DNA from: Ptiloglossa arizonensis | Taxonomy: Eukaryota; Arthropoda; Insecta; Hymenoptera; Colletidae | Length of the DNA: 64,000 nucleotides | Direction of reading: 5' to 3' | NCBI RefSeq assembly: GCF_051014685.1 | Contig: NC_135053.1 | Coordinates: 1,612,001-1,676,000, forward strand | In this document: piece after piece, positions 48,401 to 62,012 of the stretch | Position numbering within the stretch: the first letter of the stretch is position 1 | Layout: each line of letters opens with the position of its first letter | Translations under genes and position numbers: made by a program | The notes under the pieces: generated by a model | The model's database searches: none | What the model was told of the DNA's origin: nothing | Seen by the model: only the letters and a program-made list of their open reading frames with translations

Positions 48401-51400
48401 TCAGTACTTTTACCAGTTTGTCTATTTTTAAATTAATGTAAAAGGGAAATAAACAACGAAGGAAAGAGTTTAAATATTTCTTTTACGAAATAAGGTGGTT
48501 TAATTAAATCTTCAGAATTCACAGTCAATTTCGAACTATATAAAAGTGACATTCACTTTTTTTAAACGGAAGGCTATAATTTTCTCGATTGCACGGAAAC
48601 GGCTGTCGTTCCAAATTCAATTCAATGGAATTTATATGATACATGTTCAAGGTCGTGCATGATCAGATACGAAAGACATAGTGAGTAACTTTTACAAGTT
48701 CTCTAATTGTAAATAACTCGTGTTTGATATTATCTTATTTTGTTCCGATTTCTCAAATATCACCTTATATCAAACTTGTGATTTTATCGCGACAGTAACA
48801 AAACTTCGAACTATCGTAGGTCTGTAAATATAATAGAATAATTGTACCAACTAGTGTGACGGGGAACAAAATGCTTGGATAATTATTTTTGTTAACTAAT
48901 CGAACAATTACGTTTTAAAACGATGATTATTGTTACATAATACTCTGTGATTTAAACAAAATAAAAATTGAAAACTATAATTTAGCAACCTTGTCTTTAT
49001 ATTCGATTCTATTTTCTAGTTCTGAGCTATTAGTTCGCATATTTTTCTCAACGTATTATCTGCCAAGAACGTAAAAGTATTTACCTGTATCCCTTGCGCT
49101 TTAGAAACGATCGTTTACAGTGTTGAAATCTTCGACATTCCTTTACTGGAATTTAAGTCCACTTGTTTTAACTCTCTACTAGTCTTGTTTGTCTTATCCT
49201 ACCTCTCTACGTGATTTGTTTATTCAATTATGCCCCTCCGTTACACTTACCTCTTTTCATAATTTTCAATTTATCTTGTAGTTTTAAATATTAGTTATAT
49301 CATCATTTAAATAGTTGTATATAATTTGATTTAAGTAATAGCAAATTAAAGTCACGAATAAACATGTAGCAATGATATTATCGACAATATATTTGCAAAT
49401 AATTTGTTAGAAATTTCTATGGAAAAGTAAAGATAAAGTAAAATATATGCATTATTTGTTTCTTAAAATAATTAAGGAATACCTTCGTTTATTATAAATG
49501 TCCATGTCGAATCTTATAAGAGTGTACAACGTGACTTTGAATCTCAAGAAATTTTGGTAAATTATATAAAATTTATTTACACGTAGCTACGAAATTTTTA
49601 TTTCTTCATGTACTCAATACCCTCCAAGATTTATTTCTAAAACAACGAATACTTTAGAATAACCGAAGACGATATCAGTGTATCTTTATTCATTCCTTTC
49701 AGCTATTCTTTATCTTTAGAGTACAGACAGACACTGTAACGAATACAGTGTAGGATTGCCCCGTTAACTATCGCGGTATCTGCCCCGTTATCGGTTGCAT
49801 AATTATCCCTACCACTTAAATCTATCTCATTAGTTCTGACTGTTTCCACATTTCTGGTCTTCCGCTGTCAGACACGAACGAGTCGGAGATAGATAAAAGC
49901 GCTCAATTCCTGGAACATTTATAATACTATTCAAAACTGGAAAGAAGACGAGCAAGACATCGAGGAAAACTAATATTTTACTAATAGATGTAATCGCTTT
50001 GACCAATATAATAAAATAAATGATTAAATTTTAAATTAAATGGAAAATTTGAAATATAAATTATTTGTTTGATTCTACATTTTCATTTGTACTATTTTAA
50101 TAAATAATTTAATTAAATTATTGTAAACAAAAATTAATATAAATTCGATCGTTTATAGTACACTACAACTGAAATTGTGTGTCAGTATATTCCTTAGTTT
50201 CGTCCTTTTTCTTGTTTTAAATAATACTTCCCTTTGCTAAATGTGTGCTCATTGTTTGTAACAACGAATTGCAGAGAGAAAGAAAGATCAGTCCTGAAAG
50301 GAATTGAGAGTCGTATTAGGTCGAACGTTTCAGTCAATCTTCTTAAGATCTGTGTCCGATCAAGAATCGACACAATCCTCATTCTACTTACTTATCGTAT
50401 CATATTCTCCTTAATCCGAGACTGATTTTTCTTTCTCCCTGTAATACTTCTGAACTTACCGGTATAAATTAACTTACGCGAGGAAAGTTTATTTTCGCTC
50501 CTTAAATGATAATGTTCGGTTAAACGATTTTCGAACAATAGACATCCTCCTGTATTTAGAATGGAACATAGTTCGTGGGGCACTGTTAACTCGAAATTAT
50601 CTCCTCAACAATCTGTCAGGTCATCCTCATCCTGAAACATCTTGCATAGATCGATCCATCGCGTGTCTGGTTATTTAATGTGTACTTTACGGTAGTAATT
50701 GTAAGGTATGTGTACGTAAAGTACATACTTTTACAATTTCTTGTCTTTCCTTTCCAATCTTAGTACCAGTATATTTTTTTTTAGGTATCGTTTAGTCTCT
50801 CATCATAATTTCTCCTTCGTGCGTATAAATTCATTTGCAATTATTCATTCCGTTGAAACTTTTAACCGTTGCGCTCGAATATACTCGAGGTAATAATGCT
50901 ACTCGAAACGGTCGAATTAAAAACACACCAGGTATATAAACATTTTGATTCACCATGAACAATTCTGTATGATATTTTACTCCTTTATTTAACCTTTACG
51001 CGTATTTATAATTTAATCGATATACTTATTTAGAAATAAATTTTAGAATTGTTTCAGCGATAATCATTCGACTTTTCTTACAACTGTATAAGATTTTTAC
51101 TTCTCTATTTAATCTTACGTGTATTTACAAGTACAATCGCTCAAAAATAAATTGCAAAATTATAACAACGAAAAAGAAGTAATGAATCAACACAGAGACA
51201 TTTCTTTTTCTAATTCGGCCAACGAAATACATACGATCGAAACGTTGTAATAATTTTTAATAAACGCGGGTATCTTAAGCGTATTATTACGAGGGGAAAA
51301 AATATTGCTTTTATTATTCGCGATGAAATTGACAAAGTCGATCCAATTCGCGCACAACATGATGAAACACGTGTCTAACGCCACGGAGATCCTCTATTGT

Positions 51401-53829
51401 CTCAGGACGAGGTAATTACTTACTTCACCGCCTTTGTGTTTCGTATTACGGGCCGTTATGTAAATTAAAATTTTGCAAGCGCGGATAATTGCAAAAAGTC
51501 GGCGTGTTATTCGTTTCGCGTTATGCTCAACTTTTCGCAGCAGATAATGAAAACGCGCATCGATTCCGTTGACGTCTCGCCACTTCCGGGTCGAATCGCA
51601 TTAACTCCGCGGTTCTTCTTGCTCACGCGACTGCGACTGATTCGTTTCCATCGATTTGCATAGATCTTTTTTCACGAGCCGAATCGTTGCCACACGCCCC
51701 GTGTCTTGGGCCGCTAAATTAGCGAAACCGTCGTTCGCACGGAATTAACTAGCGTATCCGAAGGAAACCGTCGCATAGAAAACCACGGGACCGATTCTGT
51801 TACCGATTACGTATAGCAGCACCTGACACGCAGCGGTTCGAGAAATCGTTTCTACTGGAAATTTATATTGAAAAAGTCAGTGGTTCGCAGACATAAAAAT
51901 AACGTTCGCAAAAAGTAGTCGTAACGAGCCACCAATGTCATAGAACATTTTCGATGTTGTTTTTTTTACATATCTTTCGGTATGTATACAATTGAGGTTA
52001 GGTTTTAGTAACATTTTTATCACATCTTGTGTTTTACGTATTTCTGTACTCTTTGTTGCATTTTAAAATCACTTACCTGTAATCTTAAGAGAAGCGATAA
52101 AAAGTATACGGCATAGATCTTGATACATCTAGTGACATGGAATTAATTGTGGAATTAAAGAAGCACAATTAACGGATTACTTGATTCGCTAATTTTATAC
52201 GACTAGTTACATTGCGTAAGTAATACGTGCACTCGATTCGTTCGATAATTTAACGTTATCGCAGATCTAGAAAATATATTTTCAGATTTATTTTTATCAC
52301 TTGGTTTATTAAGCGTACCGGTACGCGATATTAGAACGAACGCGACAAAAAATACACGAAGTACGTGAAAGGCAATGTGTAGCGAAAATGTTATTAAAAG
52401 CTAACCTCACTTGTAACGATATAAACCGAAGAAGACCAAAAAACCAATGATGGAAACGTTCTACATATTGATTCGTTTTGCCTACTTTTTGTGCAAAATC
52501 ATTTTTATTTCGTGCACCATTTAAACCCACCGTTTAAATCACCGTACGAGCCTCCAAAAAATTGTTGTACTCGTACGGTGTGTTGGTGTACATTTAAGTA
52601 TATTATGTATATTATATGTTACAGTGTTACAGTATTATTAGTATTAAACGTGGTATTGACAATTAGTTTCTCTTTTCACTAAAGATAGATCGACTATGTA
52701 TAAAACTGAACTTATCGTCTTGATGCCCACGGCACGCGTCTTTATCGTCTTCGTCGTTTACGTCTTTTTCAAGTCTCTCGTCTTAATGCCTCTTTTCAAC
52801 TATCCTGTATTACTACGTCTTTTTACCCATACATACTGTTACGTACTCTTCTTTCTTACTGTGACATACTGTATCATACCACGACATACTACGACATACT
52901 ACGACATATTGTTCTTTCTTACTGTCCTCTCTTCACGCGCATTCATTCTCTTTCATTCTAATCCTCGGTCCCTCTTACTTCAGACATTCGGTCACGTTCG
53001 GCCATCCTAATCGTTCGTCTTTTCCAAACACTCTTCATTTTCTCCGAACCACATGTATTCCCTTTCGTCCTCGTGCATTCCCACGCTCGGTCGTCTCGCA
53101 AGACCCCCTGTAAAGGGATACTCGTGCCTTCCAAGAAATCAAGCGAACAGATCGCCGCCAAGTGTTTACCTTAACGCAAGTCTGTCGCACGCGCTATCTC
53201 TTCTAAGCCTGCGCTCGAAACAGGCCCAAGCGAACACGGAAAATCCGATACCACACTCCTAACCTTCTACAGCTTCTTTATATTCATTATTACCCGCAAT
53301 TTACTTCCTGTTACATAAAAAAATCGCTAAAGTGTCTCTCTATTTCACAGGCAAAACGTTCGAATGACCATTTAAGAAGATTCTTTTTTTAGCGTTAAGA
53401 TTTCAAGTCCATAAGCTTGACCAACCCTTGGATTCCACCCTCTGCGACGATTATTGTCTTCGCGTTTCGAAAGGTGCGTTTGATCGGCCTTATCCTTTTG
53501 GAGGTATAAGGAGTAATTCGAACAGAACGTCAAAATGAGCTTCGGAGTTGCGCCATATAGAGCTCTAAAAGGAACGCAATGCCGCTGGAAAAGGTCAGGT
53601 TATTGCATCTGGGCATATTGTTTCTCTAGCGAATGCAGACGACCAGGCGGAATTCTATCGCGATTTCTATACGTGACCGTCTCCATGATTTCCCACGGCC
53701 GACGTTTTCTAAACTTTCCTCGGCATCCGACTAAGATGAATTCGCAAAAGAAGTGGACAGCCAAACCGTACCGGAACTTTCGCCCGTGCCCCTGTAATCG
53801 GTGCACGAATCTCAGCGATTAACAAATGC
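42473..53829. other. Long gene-poor region
   Basis: No gene is supported over about 11 kb. It includes a GC-richer patch with a 130-codon minus-strand open frame at 44238-44630 (no domain recognised), a poly-T run at 44.88-44.91 kb, a balanced block at 47.80-47.96 kb, and a GC-rich block at 51.43-51.85 kb that may be conserved noncoding DNA. The 52.7-53.8 kb section has CT-rich DNA and short open frames without domains. Confidence 0.35.
44881..44913 (+). repeat. Poly-T tract
   Basis: Thymine runs with a few C interruptions, the last run being about 20 bases long. Simple sequence only. Confidence 0.8.
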
Positions 53830-55240
53830 GCTTCGGGGCTCGTGAAATCGAAGTAGTTTCAAACGGTTCCTCGGGATGTACAGGGTGTTCCAGAATTCGT
53901 AGTACGCCGGAATCTCCGTTAATTACACGAACCTCTATTTCAAACTTTTATCGGTGTAACGTTTTTTCAATTTTCTCAATGCTCACGAAATGGAGGCAAT
54001 TTTAAATATTTAAAACGCTTTATCATCGAGGTGTACAGGGTGTTCCCGAATTCGTAGTACGCTGAAACCTCCGTTAATTACACGAACCTCTATTTCAAAC
54101 TTTTATCGGTGTAACGTTTTTTCAATTTTCTCAATGCTCACGAAATGGAGGCAATTTTAAATATTTAAAACGCTTTATCATCGAGGTGTACAGGGTGTTC
54201 CAGAATTCGTAGTACGCCGGAATCTCCGTTAATTACACGAACCTCTATTTCAAACTTTTATCGATGTAACGTTTTTTCAATTTTCTCAATGCTCACGAAA
54301 TGGAGGCAATTTTAAATATTTAAAACGCTTTATCATCGAGGTGTACAGGGTGTTCCAGAATTCGTAGTACGCCGGAATCTCCGTTAATTACACGAACCTC
54401 TATTTCGAACTTTTATCGGTGTAACGTTTTTTCAATTTTCTCAATGCTCACGAAATGGAGGCAATTTTAAATATTTAAAACGCTTTATCATCGAGGTGTA
54501 CAGGGTGTTCCAGAATTCGTAGTACGCTGAAACCTCCGTTAATTACACGAACCTCTATTTCAAACTTTTATCGGTGTAACGTTTTTTCAATTTTCTCAAT
54601 GCTCACGAAATGGAGGCAATTTTAAATATTTAAAACGCTTTATCATCGAGGTGTACAGGGTGTTCCAGAATTCGTAGTACGCCGGAATCTCCGTTAATTA
54701 CACGAACCTCTATTTCAAACTTTTATCGATGTAACGTTTTTTCAATTTTCTCAATGCTCACGAAATGGAGGAAATTTTAAATATTTAAAACGCTTTATTC
54801 TCGAGGTGTACAGAGTGTCATAGAACTAGTGGTACGCTGAAAATTCAATTAGATACGTAACCTCCGTTTTAAATTTTTACTCGTGCAACATTTTTTAATT
54901 TCCTTGTGACAAAATGGAATGCTTTTGAAATGGACGCAGTTTCAAACGGTCTCCAGAGGTGTACAGGGTATTCCAAAATTCGCAGTACGCTGGAACCTCC
55001 GTTAATTATACAAATCCCCGTTCCAAACATTTACCGGTGTAACGTCTTGCGATTTTTTCACGGTAGAGCGCGACTGGTGAAACCAAAACAGTTTTAAAGA
55101 GTATTTAAAACGCTTCGTCCTCGTGATGTTTTAGATGCCCCAGAATTCGTGGTACGATGGAATCTTCACTAAGTACACAATCTCCGTTCCAAACTTATCT
55201 AAGTAAAACATTATTTGATTCTCTCATGGTAGAACGAGAT
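53830..55240. repeat. 155-bp satellite-like tandem array with higher-order structure
   Basis: The landmark CAGGGTGTTC recurs at 53881, 54036, 54191, 54346, 54501 and 54656, exactly 155 apart. Diverged units follow at 54811 (CAGAGTG), 54964 and about 55.13 kb, and a partial unit precedes at about 53.84 kb. Central units are nearly identical and carry variants at fixed sites: CGCCGGAATCTCC or CGCTGAAACCTCC, and TATCGGTG or TATCGATG. The order of these variants repeats every three monomers. Edge units are clearly older. Open frames in the array are incidental. Confidence 0.95.
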
Positions 55241-56532
55241 GTTTAGTGTAACAAAGATCGTCTAAGATCGACATCCAAATAATAAACAGAAAAAGATAAC
55301 TTCGTAAAAGATCGGAATATTCAACTATTAATAGTAGATTGCTCTACTATTCGAATGTTTATTGTCCGAACAGAATATTCCTCGTACGATGGGAGAAAAC
55401 ACTACAGTAGATTCTCCGTTATTCAAATATTCAACCATTGTTTTATTATGCGAAGTATGTCGTAGAGTATCTCGTTTCTTATGGAAATATTCCTTCGTAA
55501 AAATAAAAATTAATTATAACGAGATTTTAGTACGAATAATAACGTCTTCGAAGCTATATAATGATATTGGACGATAAAAGTTGTACGATATCGAAAAAGT
55601 TACCGTTATTGACGCTAAACATATCTTCGTTAGGAATTTTCCAAGAAGACATTGATATTCTAAGAAAGCTTCAATGGTTCGAAACGAATGCACATTATTT
55701 AATTAAATGTTTCAAAAACTTGTGGATTTTAGTAGTCAAAAATACACAAGATTTCTATACATTTGAGAAGATTATTCGCTTACAATATTTATTCGTTTTT
55801 ATCATCCGTTACCTGAAAATTCCCTCCAATGAACAATTGTGTCTCTCTATTAGATCGAATAATGAAGGTTGTACTATATATTGCCAAAGAACGTGATTCC
55901 TCGCTTAAAGTCAAAGATGTTAAAATAGGTTATAAATCATACTTAAATGTGTAGTATTTTCCAAAAGTTGCGAATAATTCAAAAGAATTACTTTACTTGT
56001 AATAACACGTAGATGTTGGCTAAGAAATAAATTAAAATTAAACACACCATTAGTACCTAATAACGTCCACATAAACGAAAAATATGTATGTTGCAGTATG
56101 CAATCATGTGCAATTAAAATCTTCCGCAAACAATTACGAGACTGTTAACGAACTTGTGCAATTTGATGCGTGAAAAATGTTCTCGTCGTGTTTATAGTGC
56201 GTTTCTCTCGTTCAACGAAAGATTGTACTTCGAAAACAGTAATTTATCGCGAAGATAAAAATCGTTATTCTTCGTTTCAATGGAAGGTAGACGTAAAAGT
56301 AACGATAAAGTCCGCAGAGACATTTCTTGCACTCTCAACTGCAAGTGTTAAAGAATCTTTCGCGGATGTAATTCGGTGTTATGTTCAATCGCTGTAAGAA
56401 AAAAGTGACTGTCGAAATGAAACGTGCTGGGTTGAAAGCGAGTTTTCGAAGATTCACGAGCTACCGAGCCAACGGATTCGGAAGATCGACCCCTCCGGCG
56501 ATATTAACGATCGCAACTTTCTTCGACCTCCG
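55241..56532. other. AT-rich spacer between two repeat arrays
   Basis: The first ~50 bases (to about 55.29 kb) resemble the 56.5-56.9 kb repeat (GAACGAGATG, GACATCCAAATAATA). The rest is AT-rich. Open frames at 55362-55577 and 55561-55896 are Ile/Leu/Lys/Phe-rich with no domain and are probably chance. Confidence 0.35.
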
Positions 56533-56946
56533 GTCGACAAAAAATCGACCACAACCATGGCGAGGAACTTTCGCTGGTGTCGCAGCTTCGGATCCTCTCG
56601 TGGTGGAACAAGATGCTTAATGTAACATAGGTGACCTGAAACTGACATCTGAATAGTAGGTAGAAGAAGATGATTCTTCGCAATAAAGGGCAACAGAAAG
56701 TTTGTAACGTATCCTTTTGCTTGCAGACACAATTATCGAAAAATCGATTACAGTCACGATGAGGAACTTTCCCTGGTATAACATCTTTCGATCTTCCCAT
56801 GGTAAAACGAGATACTTGATGCAAGACAGGATGCTCGAGACTAACATATAAATAATAAGTCGAAGAAGATGATTCTTCGCAAGAAAGGGTAGCAGAAGGT
56901 GTGTAGGTAATGTATCTTCTATTTTTTTTTTTGCAGACATAATTAT
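56533..56946. repeat. Two-unit tandem repeat (~205 bp)
   Basis: Two units share ATCGA-CA-A-C, GAGGAACTTTC, GGTATAACATC/GGTGTCGCAGC, ATACTTGATG/ATGCTTAATG and GAAGAAGATGATTCTTCGCAA. Each ends in a T-rich TTGCAGACA-AATTATC. Three overlapping minus-strand open frames of about 92-115 codons arise from the repeat and resemble one another in shifted frames. A third partial copy lies at 55.2-55.29 kb. Confidence 0.7.
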
Positions 56947-57741
56947 CAAAAGAATCGGTATCAATTTCTGTGCGAGATCACTATTTCTGTAATTTTTATT
57001 AATTTCTTTATTTACGTTATAAACCGGTCATTCGAGGTGTGAGTCAGCTTCGATGCTAAATATTTGATATTAAAATATTTATTTTAAGAACTCTGCTGAA
57101 AGATAAATTTTTAAACGTATCTTCTATTTGGAAAAAAATTTAATGGTTTTCTAATGTTTTTGATGATTTCGTGTACAAATTGAACAAAATGGTACGGTAC
57201 GACTTCTAAACTTCTCGAAATCGAACAACTTCTGCTTGAAACAGTATTTTCTATGTGTACAAGTAAATGAGTTATTCCAATGGCTTGGTCTATATTTTTT
57301 CCTTAATTTCTTTTACCATCAAAACGAATATTATCTATCCAACGCGTCGCTATATTTAATTAATTTGCTGTATCCAATCGGAAAGATACGTTTCTCGATA
57401 GATCAGAAACGAGAAAAACACTTTCCAAAAACGAAAGGTAACTTTTACGCGACTTTCTCAAATTTCTTAAATGAAAAAATCAACCGATCTTCCCAATCGC
57501 CGTGTAACTCAGAATTCATTCGCAATGCGCCAAAAATAATTGACAATTACATTTCACTGACAATTACACCTAAGAAAATATTTGATGAGTAATTTCTTTC
57601 AATTTTATTTACATTTTTCTACAATCATTCCTGTTTCTGAAAAGAACAAAATTTGAAAACGTTCTCCCTAATTATTCATACTTTCCAGTGCATACCCTTC
57701 TATTACAATCGCGTTAATTCGACCGCGAATTAACCGATATA

Positions 57742-57961
57742 TAATAGTTTGTTCGATAAGTTTTATCGTTCGATAAGAAATGAAACTATTGGGTTCGTTG
57801 TTTTATTTTTCTAAAGCTAGTATTACTGTTCGATGAACATGTGTGAAGTTTCGTGCAGATCCGTCGACTCGTTCGTATATTCACGGTTGTTCGAACGTTG
57901 AAGTGTCATGGTAATTTCTCACAATGGAAAAAACGACAAAACTTACCGCACGATCTAGTAT
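57742..57961 (-). mobile_element. Mariner-derived MITE (~220 bp)
   Basis: The right side, read on the minus strand, gives GTGCGGTAAGTTTTGTCGTT then TTTTCCATTGTGAGAAATT, a typical mariner terminus. The left side, TTGTTCGATAAGTTTTATCG, is its inverted partner. The interior has no intact transposase; it holds only terminal and subterminal sequence. It belongs to the same broad group as the 90-bp element at 35720. Confidence 0.7.
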
Positions 57962-57965
57962 ATAG

Positions 57966-58337
57966 TTATTGTACATAATTTTGGAACGCGTCGTAAACGA
58001 ATCCTAAACAGCTGCCCATCAATACCAACGAAAAAAATCTGTTGCCCGTGGTGGAAATCACAGGACGTTGGACCGAAACGAGGATTCCGGGTGCTGCTCG
58101 CTTCTCTTTGGTGGCGCATTTCTCTTGAGGCCGTTTTAGAAAGGCCAGAGAAACCTCTGGAAGGCCGTGCACAAAGACTTCGTCTCGCATTGCAATCGCT
58201 GACGTACCGTTTGACGAAGATTTTCCAGAGCTACCGGTGCACGTCGGTTTCGTTGGCCAGACGTTTTTAACATCTCGGCCCCTACTTCGTAACCCGTCGA
58301 ATGCTTTCTTTTCAGCGAACCTCCGACGATACCGCAA
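57966..58337 (-). CDS. Candidate small single-pass membrane protein, function unknown
   Basis: The stretch 57.97-58.33 kb is close to 50 percent GC inside AT-rich DNA and stays open on the minus strand for 123 codons. The N-terminal part is basic (MRYRRRFAEKKAFDGLRSRG), the middle is Ser/Gly-rich, and the C-terminus carries one hydrophobic helix (about residues 101-116, FFSLVLMGSCLGFVYDAF) followed by QNYVQ and a stop. An internal Met at residue 50, in the context GCAATGCG, could be the real start and would give a 74-residue protein. The basic N-terminus plus one helix would suit a small mitochondrial or ER membrane protein, but this is inference. No family is recognised. Confidence 0.35.
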   Translation of the reverse strand: MRYRRRFAEKKAFDGLRSRGRDVKNVWPTKPTCTGSSGKSSSNGTSAIAMRDEVFVHGLPEVSLAFLKRPQEKCATKEKRAAPGILVSVQRPVISTTGNRFFSLVLMGSCLGFVYDAFQNYVQ

Positions 58338-61300
58338 TCGTAATTGCCAACGTTACACTGTTCATTAATGCGATCGGTTCCCTTATCAGTGTATACCTAC
58401 GTTGCTTTCGAATAATTTACAACCGCTTCGAAACGATCCCGACTTTCTTTTATAGGCGCGGAGTTAAAAGAATACGCGCGAGTTGCGCGATCCTATAGAC
58501 CAGCTTAATACCACTTCGAATCGATTTATCGCCGTTATCGGAAAGCTAATCTGGACTAAAGAATTGCACGAATGTGTACCCTTGTATAACATAACTCGAT
58601 CACCTTGATTAATAATTTATACTTTCCTTCGGTAAAATATAAATGTAATCGGTTCGCGCGCGTTGCACCGCGCGCTAATTCACGAACTGTGTTGCCGCGG
58701 TTCAAAATTTCAATCCAGATTGTTTCTTTGTTCGTATCGAAAATCGTTTCATTTTATCTAGTGAAATTTCCGAAACGATTTTCAGTTAAATTTGAAATAT
58801 TATTCGCGAAAGTAACGGAGTGTTTCGAAGTATTTTTTTGCGGTATAAAGGACAATCTAGACGTTATTGTTATTCCTATAAATCAAATATTAAAGAAAGT
58901 AACGCATTAAGAATATCGTTGGAGATAGCGTAGGATAAATTGAAATATTCTAAAAAGACGTATCTTGCGTCGCGTCGACCGTAATTAATATTCCAAGCGC
59001 TTCCGTGTTCATGCACCCGGATGTTGATTTCTCGATGATTTCTTAATTACAATCGATACGCACTTATGCTTTTTAGAGATCGTGGAAGCATGCTCTTTTA
59101 TACCATCTATTTGAATAGATGTATCATCTAATAGCGTTTTTCTTTTAAAAAACAGTTAATTGTTGCTTTCGCTAAAACAACCATTACTGTTTAATACTAT
59201 GCTAAGTAGTCCGTAATTTATCGTACGAAATGGGATGTCGATGATCGAGTACAATATTGAACAAAAGGGAACAAAAATTTTCCACATCTTTCACACGTGA
59301 CACGTTTACAGTTTAACGAATCTCTTATCCTTTTTGTAACAGTAATTTCAGTTACTGTTATGCTCGATGTTAGATTTAGAGTGTTCAATTTTATTTTAAT
59401 CCAAAAACGATGTAGATTTGTCTCGAATTATTTAAATATTTGACACGAACGAGGAAAGTATAATTTTTATCATTAATAATTTCAAATACAGCCGTTCGTA
59501 GTTCAATTACCGTTTGATAATTTTCATTCGATGACGCACGTGTAATTTCAAAAATATACACAAAAAATTTCACTTCGCTACAAATGATGTTATAACACTT
59601 TAATAATTCTTCCTACGCGTATTCTTACGCACGATTTATCCCTCGAAAGGTAATCATTATAACACTTTTTTCTAAATAATAATTAATATCTGAAGAAACT
59701 ACTCGGTATAAAATGGCAATTATAATGATAAAACTTTTTTATATACTTATTAGTTACGTATTATCGTCAAATAGTTGGGCGTTAGTTAAATATTATGCGG
59801 AAGAGATTTCAAGAGCGTGTGAATATTGAAAGCAACAAGAAGCAAAAGAAAAATTTTCCTTCACGAAGCACGTTGTAATTAATCAAACGAGTCGTTCAAT
59901 ACGCAATTACTCGGATAATCGTATATCATCGTCGGTCGCACGAAGATTATCGATCTCGTTGCCATCACGATCGTCGTTTACCAGCGATTATGTCAATAGA
60001 TCGTCGTTGCTCTAGAAAGTCGGATATTCAGAAGCTTATGGTCGATTTTATCAAAACCCATCATCGCGTTGTTTTAAATCAATTTCTTTTGGCAATTCTC
60101 AATAATTGATATGTCAAGACGTCGAGTAATAAATTGATATATACCAATAAACAAAAGACACAAGCATTACCAGTATAAAACTTGTCTTCGAGAGATAAAT
60201 TTAACGTTCGAAACAAAAAGAAATATTAATTCGTTGTATTATATACCAGCAAATAGCAAATATACAGAACGTTTCGTGTAACTGGATCCAATCATAAACT
60301 TTAAACAGTAAAAGATAGAAGAAAATTTCATTCGGAAAAATTAAACGGTGTTGGATGATACAAGACCTAGTATAGTATATGTATCTACTCCGGAAGTGTA
60401 GGCGTTTTGAAAATATCAGTGTTACCTCCGTTTCTTTAAATGAAACTATATATCTTCAATGCATCGATAAATGCATCTCTTTATTCTCTATAGAAAAATA
60501 TAATGTTACAGCATTTTGATCGAAAATTGATCATCTTAGAAACATTTGACCTTTATTTTTTCATCATTGTATTTGAATCTATCTAATATTACCTAGTTCT
60601 GCTCAGAATGCTACTTTTCTATGAAATTCATGAAAATGAAAAATATAATATAAATACAAGAAATATAATTTTATTAAACATAAATACAAGAAAATTTAAA
60701 AACAATTTATAGCTCATTGTAGCAGTTCAAGAAGCAACTAGTATAATATACACACTTTTTCCACTTTGAAAGATAAATAATATTCTAATAATGAGAGAGT
60801 AATTTATCAACTGCAAACACATGATTGAGTATAAAATTCATTCTTTGTGGTAGCAAAACTTCTTTTAGACGCACATTCAATAATCACTGAATGTTGCATA
60901 ACATCGATACAAGTTAGAAGAAATTGAAAAAATGTCGAAACTCTATAAAAATACATTTAGCTACTTCCTGATTTTATCGCGTATGATCGTTTCGCATAAA
61001 AACAATAACCGACAGTTGGTTGCAGAATATTTGGAACTATGTTCTATCAATGATGAAAAAGAAATCGTTTTATTGATAAATATCGGATCGAGTCGTAACG
61101 TGGCTCGTTACACCACGTTACGTTTCTTCGTCATACCTTGGAAAATAAAACCTAAACAACGAATGAAACTTATATCTTGTTTTGTGCCCTCGATTTACCG
61201 TATGTGACACTTACGTGCGATTAAAAATAACGTAATACATCAATGGTGATTTTTGTAACATAATTTTTCAAGCATTTTAAATAAGATTCATTGGAATAAA

Positions 61301-62012
61301 ATAAATTATACAAACGAATGATTTTCGTAAAGTCAGTTATTGTAAAACAATTTGAAAGACAAATTACGACGATAAAGTCTAGCGATAAATTCTGGGCTTC
61401 CTTCTGAATTTGGAAATTAATTACGATTGTTTCTCAATATTTATCGAATACAAAACGGAAAACTATGTGTTTTCAATTATAAAAAATAAATGATAATTTC
61501 GTTTCAAGCGACAATTGGTCAATATTGATTAATGCCCTTCTACAATGTTATACCAACGTAGGCATGTTAATTTTAACTAATTATTAATTCAAACAAATGT
61601 TACAGAATGGCTGTTCCGTTATTGTTATTAGGTACTAAACTCTCTATTAAACATATATTTCAAGACTGTTTCGCTTCCAGAGCCAAAAGAAAAATTTCCT
61701 TCTACGATCGAAAATGTTTGAACGACGAAAAATGTATAAGAAATATTATATCCTTTCTAGATCTACTTAAAATAACCAAAAGAGATATAAATTATTAATA
61801 AGAAATTTTAATAGGCTAATATTAACTACGAAGTAAAAGCTCTGAGTAAAATACACACTCTGTAAGAGTGATCGCTAATTTAAAAAATTGACGCGACATA
61901 AAAGGAATAAATTAAAAAAAGAAACATTCGTTCGTTGTATCTAAATATTAACGATCACGATGATTGTATTTCACACGAGTTCGCTGGCTAATATCATTCT
62001 TCGTGGCTAGTT
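58338..62012. other. Gene-poor AT-rich stretch
   Basis: No exon with support. Short open frames at 58605-58910 and 60932-61207 are rich in Lys, Ile, Phe and Val and have no domain. An 18-base perfect palindrome, CATCTATT-TG-AATAGATG, lies at about 59.1 kb. Confidence 0.35.

Noticed and set aside
53535..53822. 95-codon plus-strand frame with CNRCTNLSD ending
   Set aside because: Cysteines and arginines are scattered without a known pattern, and the minus strand is open over the same GC-rich bases.
56454..56964. Three minus-strand open frames over the ~205-bp repeat
   Set aside because: They mirror the tandem repeat in shifted frames and share no conserved protein register.
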